Below, in pieces: positions 24,949 to 36,844 of a stretch of 60,000 nt of DNA. Numbering within the stretch: the stretch's first letter is position 1; each line of letters starts with the position of its first letter. A program made the position numbers and the translations under genes. Location: assembly GCF_001039355.2 (NCBI RefSeq), contig NW_019774936.1, forward strand, positions 188,001-248,000, in the 5' to 3' direction. The notes below the pieces were generated by a model that was given only the letters and a program-made list of their open reading frames with translations, had not been told where the DNA came from and searched no databases. Source of the stretch: Lingula anatina. Taxonomy: Eukaryota; Brachiopoda; Lingulata; Lingulida; Lingulidae.

Positions 24949-25390
24949 ATAGCTACTACTAGGTTTAGGCTAAGTTCTCATAGATTGGCAATCGAAACGG
25001 GTCGTTGGTGTCGTAAAGAGAGGAACGAACGTGTCTGCAAGTGTGGTGAAATGCAAACAGAGCTACATGTTATAAGCAAATGCGAGCTCACATCAGCGAT
25101 GCGTTCAGCCTACCCTGAACTGGTATATACGTCCTTAGGGGATCTATTTTCAAAGAACAATTTGCACTTAGTCGTTTCATATGTATACAAGGTCTTGAAA
25201 ATATCAGAAACGTAGCTTTTAAAAACGGTGTACCGAACTATAAGTTTTTTGTCATGGTAGTGTATGGCGCTACATATTATACTTGTAATGCCTATATTGA
25301 TCATTTATCCCTGTATGTAATGTTCTGCTCGCTAGATATTTATTATGTAATCATACGCATACAGTGATGATAATAAACTACTACTACTAC
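24949..25390 (+). mobile_element. 3' end of a LINE-type retrotransposon
   Basis: From 24961 the frame reads RFRLSSHRLAIETGRW, then a CxC-x7-H-x4-C cluster (VCKCGEMQTE, LHVISKCEL) and stops at 25213-25215. This is the zinc-knuckle-like tail seen after many LINE reverse transcriptases. It is followed by about 160 bp of 3' UTR ending in a (CTA)n run at 25390. The related spacer at 35290-35300 reads gatgttccattagcc with no insertion, which marks both ends. Heavily 5'-truncated; it differs from the RTE element at 2871. Confidence 0.8.
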
Positions 25391-25954
25391 CATTAGCCTC
25401 GGTCCCCCAATTGTTGACCCCCAAGGAGGTTAAACGGAAAATCCCGAGTGTTGAATAGGTCTTGACAATTTGTCTTTTTTCGTATGTAAAGACACTTAAA
25501 TAAGTACACTCAAAATAATATATGCAAAGGATAACTACATGCATTAGCATTATGTAATGATAGCCATTTTACGGCACTATCCGAATCGTTATTTATTTAT
25601 TTATTCATTTCTTAATTTATTTATTTTTGATCACCTGTGTTACATGGTGTGGGATTAAGAAATTCTGATGTTCAGCTTCAAGTGACAATAGATCGTATAA
25701 TAGCCAGTAACTCCGACCAGTGAAAATTTCAAGGTAGGAGAACAATATAAAGAGATTTACTTCTAGAATGAAAAAGATAACTGACGATTAACTTTAAAAT
25801 GAAAATACCTAAGCGCAACAGAAAAGCACTTGTAATAGAGACGTATGCGTTTGATAATTTAATTTCATGTCTACAATACATACAGCAATTATCTGTTATC
25901 GGCAGTTTTAAAGTAACGCCATTTACCACCCACAAAATGTGAAAACCTGGAACA

Positions 25955-28900
25955 TCAATTTTGCACTAGTAATAGCATTCTCTCTTCGTCTTTGGCCGGT
26001 TGGATTTTTTCAGTCGTATAAGTCATGTTGCTTGCACAAAGGGACGTTGTTTCTGATGGTTCACCTTTTTTATATAAAACATATCTGCCACTGCTTGGTC
26101 TAATGTTGAAAATGGACAGTGGCGCCGCCTGTCGTTCATCCGTGACTGGCATTGAGCACGTGGAGACTGCGGTGCCACAAAATTTGTTGCTAGAGATCAT
26201 TATGATCTGAGCAGCCAGCACAAGACAGTAACAGAGTCCCAAGGCGTTGAAAACCAAGGTGTAGGAACCGTAGGTATCCAGAACAAGCCCTAAATAAAAT
26301 GAAAATCCTTGTTGTAGGCAAACTGAGTAGGTTTGGCCCAATTCAGTTATGTGGTGACTTTCTTTCTTATGTCAACATACACAAATTTTAAAAGTATTTT
26401 TATGTTTAACAAGTAGGAGCCGTAAGCGTCCACAGGGCGACCTGTAAATGAAATATTAAAACTTATATAGACCTATGGCACTTATGCAGTTTGCGCATGG
26501 CAGATTTATTTTCAACGGTTTTTTGTTTGTTTGTTTGTGCATTTTCTTTTTTAAATTCACTCATGTAATGACTTTCATAATGTCTATCCAATTTAAAAAA
26601 TTAGTATGAAAATTATGTTTAATGTTCTACGAGAAACAAGTCCATTCAAATATAATGAAATCGAAGCTCATTTCATGGTTAAACATAAAAAACCCTGTAA
26701 GTATCAGTAAAGGGCAATACTAATTTCGAATTGAATTCATTTGAGTTAGAATGTAAATGTTTCATTATGTCAAACAGGATAGGATAACAACAGTTCAATT
26801 TCAAACATCCATTTAAGTGACGTACATGTAGTTACAACAAAGAAAATATTTTTTTTTAATCTTGATGATGATAGAAACTTTTCAAATATAATTTAATTGA
26901 CTTCGTTTGCAAATAGCACAAGATAATGGTGTCATATTTCAACGGTACAATGTATTTCGTCTAAAAACGGGTTTCTCCCACCTGACAAGATACCCCCGGA
27001 GCCCATTCCAAGTCCCCAGCCAACGCGCTGTATCAGAAATAAATTGTGGACGTTTTCACCTCCCATGACTTCATTACAAGCAGCGTAGCGTGCCGCAACA
27101 GCTGGACCCTGCCCGGCTCCTAGAACTGAATTATTTGAAATATAAACATTTCTTTGAAATCATCTGTCACAGTTGGAATATTGGAGATTGAAACCTTCCC
27201 TAACTGGACATATCACGGAATTATATCATATAATAGATGTGTTGTTACGGGCCTTCGTATTTGAGCTAGTTTTTCATGTCGAGGCTCCATGCTCGCTCAT
27301 CAGCAGCCGCTCGTGAACTGTAGCCTACAGAGTTTTTTCTAAAGATAGGCCACGCACACCGTGAGTTTTTCCACATTTTATATAGTTTTGATAATTGTGG
27401 TTGTGTAAAGAACATTTTTAGTATCTGTAAACTGCTTTTATTATGTATTCACGTTAAAACTTGTCATTGCAAGGATGCTGCACGTTTCACGCTAGTTTTG
27501 TAAGGTACGGTGGCCTGTAAGTGCCACAATAAGTAATAGAAATATCATCGTCAGCGTTTTGACATAGGTTTTCTTTATTTTATTTCAGTTTTTTATCACA
27601 TTCCTTTGTTGGAAATAAAGATAGCTGTATCAAACAACAAAGAGGGTTATCTTCTTGTTTTCCGGAAACAAGACAATAGAATTTACTAAACGTAAATCGT
27701 TCGGCGTCATTTTGATTTCCGTATTCCTTGTTACTCGTACACTTCAATTCTGAGAACGAATCATTATACGCCTGCTTGGCCTAGGCCTACTTCATATGTG
27801 ACATTATTTTTGATTGTGACCCATCTTAAACATTGGACCACACGTACCGTTACGAGCAATAATACTGAATAGCAGCAATTCGAATGTCTTTATAAAAATA
27901 CAAATGTTTTATGTAAAACGTGAGCCCACCTGCTCCAAATGAAATAACTCCAACCAAAGACTTGCACGACGGTAAAATAAACCAAGCAAGCGCCAGCAAC
28001 AGTGAACATCCGGCATACATGTACAACAGATAGCCCTTGGTGTGGTCGCCTAACATTCCAACTAGAAATCGAGAAATGAAGTTGCCAACGCCTTCTGCTG
28101 TGAATGGAAATGTTGACACATAGCCGTGGAGTCCCTGATCCTCGGCATACTTTACCTGGAACGCAATTACCGATTCAAGATACATGTACCATATCCAAAT
28201 CACAACGGCAACGTACACACATGTTATCACTAACATGATTTAATTATAATGAAAATTATAAATATAAGATTCGTAGCCGCGTGGGACTTCTGTAAAGTAT
28301 TATATACTACTGGAACTCCGTGTAACCTGCGTAAACATACCAAAAATGTATACTTCACAGATTCACTTAATCCATTGCACCAAGCTGTCATAAACCACAT
28401 TGTCATCAGCAATACTTTCATCCATTGACTCCAGGATATAGTGTGTGTGGTACCCTGGTCACTCTTTAAATTTTTCACGTCTTCTGATTTTGGCTCCCGA
28501 TATACACATCCGGTGAAAACGCCAAGGAGAAAGCCAAAACACATCAAAAGGAGAAACGAATATCTCCAACTGCCAGTGGATATTATCCACCTTGTCAATA
28601 AAGGGATCGCTATAAACCCTACAAGACAAATGTTCTTTAATCAATTATTTAATATTAGCATCGGAGGTAGAGGTAGTGCATGTACTAGAAGAAGCGTTCT
28701 ACAGATTTGACATCACCACAATGATTCTGAAAGTCTCACGCTGTTGTTACACATATGATGACGATATTTGACGCTCACCGATTGGTCGAAAGGCACTCAC
28801 GTGCAAACAATTGTTTTAGTGAGTTCACCTTCTAGTAAACTCATTCCGCCATCTTGGAACACTTAGGCCACTGTGCATCAGTTTTATGACTTTTATTTGT

Positions 28901-29991
28901 AATCAGTAAGTTATTAGAATGTCTGAACATTGGAAGTATATCTAGAAATATATTCAAGGTCTGAATTATTTTCAATTATTTTGAAAATTCATGATTATGT
29001 TACAAAGTGGTTATAGACTTTGTATTTCAGTCACTACGGGGTCAATAACTCTAGCTTCAGGACGAACTTAGCAAAGAGGTAATCTCCACCAAAGTCAATA
29101 ATTGTGTATATCTTTAGATCTATTTTGTTATGACAGATCCCTAGAGGGTTTTTCTTAGTGATCGTTATTCTCTTCCTTAAGTCCGCCCTTAAAATAACCA
29201 CGTCTGTGGTTACCATCAGAATAATAAGGCCTACCTATTGGACTAACCACCGATTGAAAGCTGGTAGCAAATACGTGGCATCGATGGTTCCATGGGAACC
29301 ACTCGGCCAAAAGAAATTGCATAGGAGTCGTAAGACAATTCACTCCAAATCCAACAAGCACAGATCGTGAAATTGTCAGAAACGTCATATTGGGAGCAAT
29401 GGCACTGAGTCCATGTCCTAGACAGCAAAGAGCAAAACCAATCCGTATGGTCCACGGGCACCCTAACACATCAGATATCATCTTTGTTAGATGACTGGGA
29501 ACGAACATTAAGGCAAAAAACAAGGACTGGTTCAGGCCTGAAAAATATATCTAAAGAAGTGGATCAAATGCAAATTAGTCACTTATGAGTATCCACATTT
29601 CACGCGACATTTAAAGTCCATTCAGTACAGATGGTCCTCGGATCTACTGATGGTCTCAGCGCCTTCACACGCGCCATTAAACGGATTAAATTTCAGCTCC
29701 GAGGTTTGATTACGGGATAAAATGGTCTTGCGTCCATGTAGGGTCCGCCATATTTGATCCGTGGATCAGTACATCCGATGATCATCTGTTCTGAATGAGC
29801 TCTTAGACCCTCTACAAGAATAGGACAACGATAGGCTCAAGAGAGCAATATAGATACTTATACTGTAGTTTGATCATGCCATTTTAGCCTACCTGTACGT
29901 TTTGGTAAATATCCTGAATTTTTCATAGTGATATAAAAACACCCAATATATAAGTTGTTTTTTTTTTTTTTTTTTTTTTTTTTGGTCTTCG

Positions 29992-30061
<70 letters not shown>

Positions 30062-30212
30062 TAAACTTGCCTAATAGGAAAGCAGAACTATGCATATCAG
30101 AACTGGGCTGGTTAAATTCCACAACAATCTCGGTCCAACATGCTATTGCTCCTGAAGAGAATATGGACGCCGGTAAAACTGCACCCAGTATCATATATCC
30201 AAAATAAATCAT
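25955..30212 (-). CDS. MCT-4: monocarboxylate-transporter-like (SLC16/MFS) protein, intact, 475 aa
   Basis: Exons: A 30212-30071, B 29537-29235, C 28618-28341, D 28155-27930, E 27125-26982, F 26289-25955. The total is 1428 nt with no stop before 25955. The intron 1 donor is GC; the rest are GT-AG. The helix plan matches the other copies; exon C carries the central loop YREPKSEDVKNLKSDQ, much shorter than in many SLC16 proteins. The tail is extended (EKIQPAKDEERMLLLVQN), as in MCT-5 and MCT-6. Intron 4 (27126-27929) is about 460 bp longer than in MCT-3 because of an insertion at about 27238-27686. Intron 1 holds an internally deleted family A element. An exon A start further upstream is not possible here without another exon. 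Confidence 0.85.
27238..27686. other. Insertion in intron 4 of MCT-4, unidentified
   Basis: Sequence with no counterpart in the same intron of MCT-3 (20398-20740); homology resumes at the taaacgtaaatcg block near 27690. No ORF, clear inverted repeat or target duplication was recognised, so the nature of the insertion is open. Confidence 0.5.
29614..29802. mobile_element. Internally deleted family A MITE-like element, intron 1 of MCT-4
   Basis: The ends match 22797-23075 (cattcagtacagatggtcct on the left; gatcatctgttctgaatgag on the right, before TTA). About 90 bp of the left arm is missing. It occupies the same intron position as in MCT-3. Confidence 0.7.
29958..30058. repeat. T-run plus (GT)n(GA)n microsatellite beside the exon A donor of MCT-4
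   Basis: T run 29958-29983, then GT repeats to about 30029 and GA repeats to 30058, ending 13 nt from exon A. The transcript sense is CT, then AC, then A. Confidence 0.95.
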
Positions 30213-31523
30213 GGCACCCGAGCTTTGAGACAGTTATATGATGTCTTTGTATACCGGTATATGCAACATCAACCTTACAATAAAATGTTGATAAGCCAAG
30301 AATCCCGTCATGTTAACCTAGTTGCTGTAACATATATTCTATTCGTAAATGTTGTACCAGCATATTGAGAAAGAACATTCAATTTTCAAATCTCAAAATA
30401 TGATAAATTGGTGAAGAACAGCAAGTGTTACCTGGCAATGGGAAATGTGATTTCTTTACAGCGTTGAATTATCAGGAACATAAAAATATGTATAATAAAG
30501 GCCAACATTACAAACCTTGATGACTTAGGCTGGTGATTAAATTAATATGGTGCGTTCGACTGCGTTCCGATAAACCCATCGAACTAGCTGGATCGATCTA
30601 ATTCTGCAGGGCTTCTCGCTAAATTGCTTTCAGTGTAATCAGCTTAACTGTCTGGCATGCCCCCTTGAGTATTTTGGGAGAAGCTGACTATCCCCTAGCA
30701 GCTTCAGTAAGCGTTCAGGACATTTAAGCCGTTTACACTGAACGTATTTAGCGAGAATCCCTGCAGAATTAGATCCGTTTAGCTAGTTCGGTTTTCATCC
30801 ACACAATACATGTTTAATTGTAGCTTCCATCTGTACCGTTCTTAGATTTCTTTCAGTCAGTGTTTAGAGGTGGCACAACTGACATGTTTGCATGATCTGC
30901 ATTTTTAATCAAACCCATTCCAAACCGTCAGTTCTTTGCAACTATTTTACTCTACAACTTCTACGTTCTAGCCCTTATGCTCGCTCAAGGGAATGCGGAA
31001 ATAGGAATAATCGGGCCTAGTTGGTGCAACAAAACCGACTTAGAACGAGCAGCCAGGACGTAGCTACAAAAGGAACTTCATTGTTTTGCAAATATTGTGC
31101 CTCGTCTCACTATTTCATAAAGAAAAAACTGATGTCGGGGCAGTTTGGCACTATATTATTTAAATAACAAATTCAGCGATCCATTTGAACGTCATGAAAT
31201 GTATTTTTACATTATATTGAATTGATTTTTTGCTTAATTTGTCGTCCATATGAAGCAGATATATCTTGACTGTATATTGCTCCCATAAATTTCCTTCAAT
31301 ATTCTGTGATGAAATATAAAAAGATACAGGAACTCTCATGCCCCAAGCCAAGTTGTCAAACGACACTCAAACGCACAATTTTTATCATTAAGTATGGTCT
31401 TTTTTCGTTTGTTAAGACACTTAAAGAAGTTCGCTCAAAATAATATGTGCACGGTATAACCACATGTAAAAGCATTATGTAATGATAGCCATTTTACGGC
31501 ACTATCCGACTTACCGTCGTCAT

Positions 31524-31554
<31 letters not shown>

Positions 31555-31859
31555 TCTCGTATGGTACATGGCGTGGGATTAAGATATTCCCGTGGCCTGA
31601 TGTTCAGCTTCAAGTGACAACAGATCGTATAATAGCCATTGACTCCGACCAGTGAATATTGAAAGGTACGAGAGCAATATAAAGAGATTTACTTCTAGAA
31701 TGAAAAAGATAGCTGACGACGAACTTTAAATGAAAATATCTAAAACGCCACAGAATAGTGCATGTAATAGAGACGTATGCCTTTGATAATTTGATTTCAC
31801 GTCCACCATAGGCCTACATACAACATTTTACCACCAACAAAGTGTTAAAACCTGAAACA
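30213..31859. other. Spacer between MCT-4 and MCT-5
   Basis: Non-coding as far as can be seen. It holds a family B' palindrome (30590-30780) and a (TTTA)n run at about 31521-31552. That run supplies AATAAA on the minus strand some 310-340 nt after the MCT-5 stop and may serve as its polyadenylation region. Block homology with 23432-25954 is clear. Confidence 0.6.
30590..30780. mobile_element. MITE-like palindromic element (family B'), upstream of MCT-4
   Basis: Inverted arms: gatcgatctaattctgcagg on the left and ctgcagaattagatccgttt on the right, with inner arms ctttcagtgtaatcagctta and ttaagccgtttacactgaac. It is the counterpart of 23821-24020. Confidence 0.65.
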
Positions 31860-34802
31860 TCAATTTTGCACTAGTAATAGCATTCTCTCTTCGTCTTTGG
31901 CCGGTTGGATTTTTTCAGTAGTATAAGTCATGTTGCTGGCACAAAGGGACGTTGTTTCTGTTGGTCTACTTCTTTTGTTATATAAAACATATCGGTCTCT
32001 GTTTGGTCTCCAATTGAAAAGTGACGGTGGTGCCGCCTGTCGTTCATCCGTGACTGGCATTGAGCACGTGGAGACTGCAGTGCCACAAAATTTGTTGCTA
32101 GAGATCATTATGATCTGAGCAGCCAGCACAAGACAGTAACAGAGTCCCAATGCGTTGAAAACCAATGTGTAGGAACCGTAGGTATCCAGAACAAGCCCTA
32201 AATAAAATGAAAATTTTTGTTGTGGGCAAACTGAGTAGGTTTGGCCTAATTCAGTTATGTGCACGTGGTGACTTTTGTTCTTATATCCTGTTAACATAAA
32301 CCATTTTTTAAATTATTTTTATGTTTAACAAGAAACTTCAAGTCCATTCAAATACACGTATAATAGAAGCGGAGATCATTTCACGAGTGGACATGGAAAA
32401 CCTAGTATACGTAGATAAAGGGGAATACAATTTTTTAGATAGCAAAGACAATGATCAAAGTCACCACGTGTGACTTTGCAAAAAATGTCAACCCCCCCCC
32501 CCAAAAAAAAAAAAAAAAACTTCCATGTATAATATTGGAAGTCATACTACATGTATAGCCTGCCCGATGCGTACAGAAACAAGGACTTCACATAGAGAAT
32601 GACGACAAATGTTTCATTATGACCAACAGTAGGGCTATATTACAGTTCAATTTCAATAATATAATATATATAGATAGTTGAGTGTTTATACAAACTGTAG
32701 TTTAATGATGGAAGAGACCTTAACATATCGCTTTGCTTCATTTGCAAAAAAAAAAAAAATAAAAAAAAAAAAAATAAAATAAACATATGATACTTTACTG
32801 ATTCAATATTTCATCAAACTTTATATTTCTCCCACCTGACAAAATACCTCCGGAGCCCAATCCAAGTCCCCAACCAACGCGCTGAATGAGGAATAAATCG
32901 TGGACGTTTTCACCTCCCATGACTTCATTACAAGCAGCGTAGCGTGCCGCAACAAATGGGCCCTGCGCGGCTCCTAACACTGAATTATGTGGGAGATAAT
33001 ATGCTGTCACCAGAGCCATATATGCCAGAACACCTCGAGTGTCAGTGCAAGAGGTGCTCAAGGCATACATGGCGAGAAGGTGACAGTATGTTATTTGACA
33101 TACACACCGGTAGGAAGTACCGGTAGGATTTTACCGAATAACACACCTAAACTTTAATAAAGTTATATCGATACGGTAACATAGCATCTCTATGTGTGCA
33201 TCTTAAGTATAATCATTATTGTATTATCTTTTGTCACAATTGGCATGCTGAAGATTTATGAACCGTACATATCAAACGTCACATCCCATGAAAAAGCATT
33301 CGGCATCATTTTGTTTCCAATTTCCACTTTATAATTCGACTTTGAAACCCTTGGTGATCGTTTTATGAAAAGTCACTATACTGAGTAAAATATACATAAA
33401 CATTTATATATTTATAAAAATGCAAAGATTCTTAATGACAGCCTACCTGCTCCAAATGAAATTACTCCGGCCAAAGACTTGCACAACGGTAAAATAAAAC
33501 AAGCAAGCGCCAACAACAGTGAACATCCTGTATACATGTACAACAGATAGCCCTTGATGTAGTCGCCTAACATTCCAACTAGAAATCGAGAAATTAAGTT
33601 ACCAACGCCATCTGCCGTGAGTGGAAATGTTGACACATAGCCGTGGAATCCCTGATCCTCGGCGTACTTGACCTGGAACACAATGGTGTATTTAAAATGA
33701 GTTACCAAAGCCAAATAAAAACGCATGAGAACAGTGCGATTACTGACTATAACTGAATGAATTATGCTGTAAATTATAGCTTTCAAAGACACATTGGACA
33801 GTATCCTGTAAAATGTTATTTTTATATGAAGGACTCCCTTCTTTAACTTACCAAAAATGTATACATCACAGATTGGCTTAATCCATTGCACCAAGCTGTC
33901 ATAAACCACATCGTCATCAGCAATACTTTCATCCATCGACTCCAGGATATAGTGTGTTGGGTACCCTGATCACTCTTTAAATTTATCACGTCTTCTGATT
34001 TTGGCTCCCGATATACGCATCCGGTGAAAACTCCAAGGAGAAGACCAAAACACATCAAAAAGAGAAACGAATATCTCCAACTGCTAGTGGATATTATCCA
34101 CCTTGTCAGTGAAGGGATTGTTATAAACCCTGCAAGACAAATATATTTATTTATTTATCATTTTTACTTTTTTAGTATTAATTGTTGTAGAGGTATTTAA
34201 ATATTTTTACATCAACAAGGTGATTATATTATTTCACAGTGTAGGTACACCGCCTTCACAAAATAATTGATGCACGCAACAAATTGTGGATACATATGAA
34301 CGTTGTATAATTGTTTACAAGTTGATTGGTGACAGAAAACCCTATTAACTTTGAACTGTATGCCCATTTTCCGTCGTGACGTTTTGTCGGGAAAATTTGC
34401 AGTACTCCTAGGAAGTGTATCTGGGAATTTATGTCCAATTTTATTAAATACATGTATAATGTATAAATATAGACACGTACCATTTTCACAGTGTAAAATG
34501 TGCAATGACTCTATAGTCTTTTCGATCATAAAAGGTTAATATAAAGCTAGTTTTCTAACTGATATTCCCTTCCCAAATTCTCCCCTTAAAATAATCACAT
34601 CTCTGCTTAAAACCAGTACCGGGGTACTGTATTATGTTTACCTATTGGGCTCGTCATCATATGAAAGCTGGTAGCAAATACGTGGTATCGATGGTGCCAT
34701 GGGAACCACTCGGCCAAAAGAAATTGCATTGGGGTCACACAACAACTGATTCCCAATCCAACAAGCACAGATCGTGAAATCGCCAGAAACGCCATATTTG
34801 GG
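31860..34802 (-). pseudogene. MCT-5: transporter gene truncated within exon B (possible assembly break)
   Basis: Exons present: B (3' part) 34802-34642, C 34129-33852, D 33672-33447, E 32979-32836, F 32197-31860. All have normal lengths, phases and GT-AG sites, and no internal stop. Exon B stops at the N at 34803 after 161 of 303 nt (its first complete residues read MAFLAISRSVLVG). The missing half, intron 1, exon A and the 5' flank are replaced by spacer sequence. The coding part is very close to MCT-6. Either a real deletion or a join between two contigs would produce this. If the sequence is right as written, the gene lacks helices 1-3 and is dead. Confidence 0.75.
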
Positions 34803-34803
34803 N
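34803..34803. other. Single N at the break in MCT-5
   Basis: On the left is atatttggg of exon B, where MCT-6 continues gcaatagcactgagtcc. On the right is cattgcatgtgaatgaagcc, then array spacer. The ambiguity coincides exactly with the homology break. Confidence 0.7.
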
Positions 34804-35877
34804 CATTGCATGTGAATGAAGCCTTAGATCCTTTTTACTAGTTCGGTTTTCATCCACACAATACATGTTTAATTGTAGCCTCCATCTGTACCGTCCTTGG
34901 TTTTCTTTCAGTCATTGTTCGGAGGCGACACAACTGACATGTTTGCATGTTTTGGCGGTGTGCTTAGATCCGTATTTTACAAATAAACCCAGTCTCTTCT
35001 TTGCAACTATTTTACTCTGTAACTTTAACATTCCCATAGTCGCCCATATTGCGAAATTTCAAACATTTAACTTTAGTTTGGGGCCTTGTGCGCATCCTAA
35101 TACTATCAAAAGGCCAGGGAAATTGATTTTAAAACCTCTGAAACAAAGTAACTTTCAGGTGATGAAAACATTTCATTTGGGCTCAACGCTCAAGTGAAAA
35201 TTGTTTCGCTTTCTTGACATTGAGAGACATGGTAAAATTTTACCATTTTGATGCTTTTTCAGAAATTGACGAGAGACCAACTTAGCCTGATGTTCCATTA
35301 GCCTCGGTCCCCTTATTGATTACCCCCAAGGGGGTTAAACAGATAATCCCGAGTGGTGAATAGGTCTTGACAATTTGTCTTTTTTTCGTATGTATAAAGA
35401 CACTTAAATAAGTACACTCAAAATAATATGTGCAGAGAATAACTACATGCATTAGCATTATGTAATGATAGCCATTTTACGGCACTATCAGAATTACTGT
35501 CATCATTTATTTATAAATTTCTTCATAAATATTTTCATTTCTTAATTTATTTATTTATTTTTGATCACCTGAGTTACATGGCGTGGGATTAAGAAATTCC
35601 CATGACCTGATGTTCAGCTTCAAGTGACAATAGAATAGCCAGTAACTCCGACCAGTGAATATTGCAAGGTAAGAGAACAATATAAAGAGATTTACTTCTA
35701 GAATGAAAAAGATACATGTAACTGACGATTAACTTTAAATGAAAATACCCAAGCGCAACAGAACAGCACTTGTAATAGAGACTAATTTCATGTCTACAAT
35801 ACATAAAGCAATTATCTGTAATCGGCGGCTTTAAAGTAACGCCATTTACCACCAACAAACTGTTAAAACCTGGAACA
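34804..35877. other. Spacer between truncated MCT-5 and MCT-6
   Basis: Begins abruptly after the N with sequence like 24020-24100 and 30780-30850 (actagttcggttttcatcc). It continues like the left part of the MCT-3/MCT-4 spacer and holds the LINE-free empty site at about 35290-35300. No gene was seen. Confidence 0.65.
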
Positions 35878-36309
35878 TCAATTTTGCACTAGTAATAGCA
35901 TTCTCTCTTCGTCTCTGGCCGGTTGGATTTTTTCAATAGAATAGGTCATGTTACTGGCACAAAGGGTCGTTGTTTCTGTTGGTTTACTACTTTTGTTATA
36001 TAAAACATATCTGTCTCTGTTTGGTCTCCTATTGAAAAGTGACGGTGGCGCCGCCTGTCGTTCATCCGTGGCTGGCATAGAGCACGTGGAGACTGCGGTG
36101 CCACAAAATTTGTTGCTAGAGATCATTATGATCTGAGCAGCCAGCACAAGACAGTAACAGAGTCCCAAAGCGTTGAAAACCAATGTGTAGGAACCGTAGG
36201 TATCCAGAACAAGCCCTAAATAAAATGAAAATCCTTGTTGTAGGCAAACTGAGTAGGTTTGGCCTAATTCGGTTATGTGGTGACTTTCGTTCTGTTAACA
36301 TAAACAAAT

Positions 36310-36386
<77 letters not shown>

Positions 36387-36813
36387 TTTGTTTGTTTAAC
36401 AAGAAACTTCAAGTCCATTCAAATACACGTATTATTGAAGCGGAGATCATTTCACGAGTGGACATTGAAAACCTAGTATACGTAGATATAGGGGAATACG
36501 AATTTTTTAGATAGCAAAGACAATGATCAAAGTCACCACGTGTGACTTTGCAAAAAATGTCCAAAAAAAATAAATAACAAAAACTTACATGTATAATATT
36601 GGAAGTCATACTACATGTGTAGCCTGCCCGATGCGTACAGAAACAAGGACTTCACAGAGACTGACGACAAACGTTTCATTATGACAAACAGTAAGGCTAT
36701 AATTACAGTTCAATTTCAATAATCTAATATACAGTATATAGATAGTTGAGTGTTTATACAAACTGTATTTTAATGATGGAATGGACCTTAAAATATCGCT
36801 TTGCTTCATTTGC

Positions 36814-36844
<31 letters not shown>

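Larger units (their letters stand above)
23432..25954. other. Spacer between MCT-3 and MCT-4
   Basis: Aligns in blocks with 30213-31859 and 34804-35877. It contains a family B palindromic element (about 23821-24020) and a LINE 3' fragment (24949-25390). No other gene was seen. A ttta-rich run near 25590 on this strand gives AATAAA on the minus strand about 360 nt after the MCT-4 stop. Confidence 0.65.

Noticed and set aside
34224-34529. Minus-strand frames in intron 2 of MCT-5 (also at 38374 in MCT-6)
   Set aside because: The two paralogous introns differ by an indel that breaks the frame, so there is no coding constraint.
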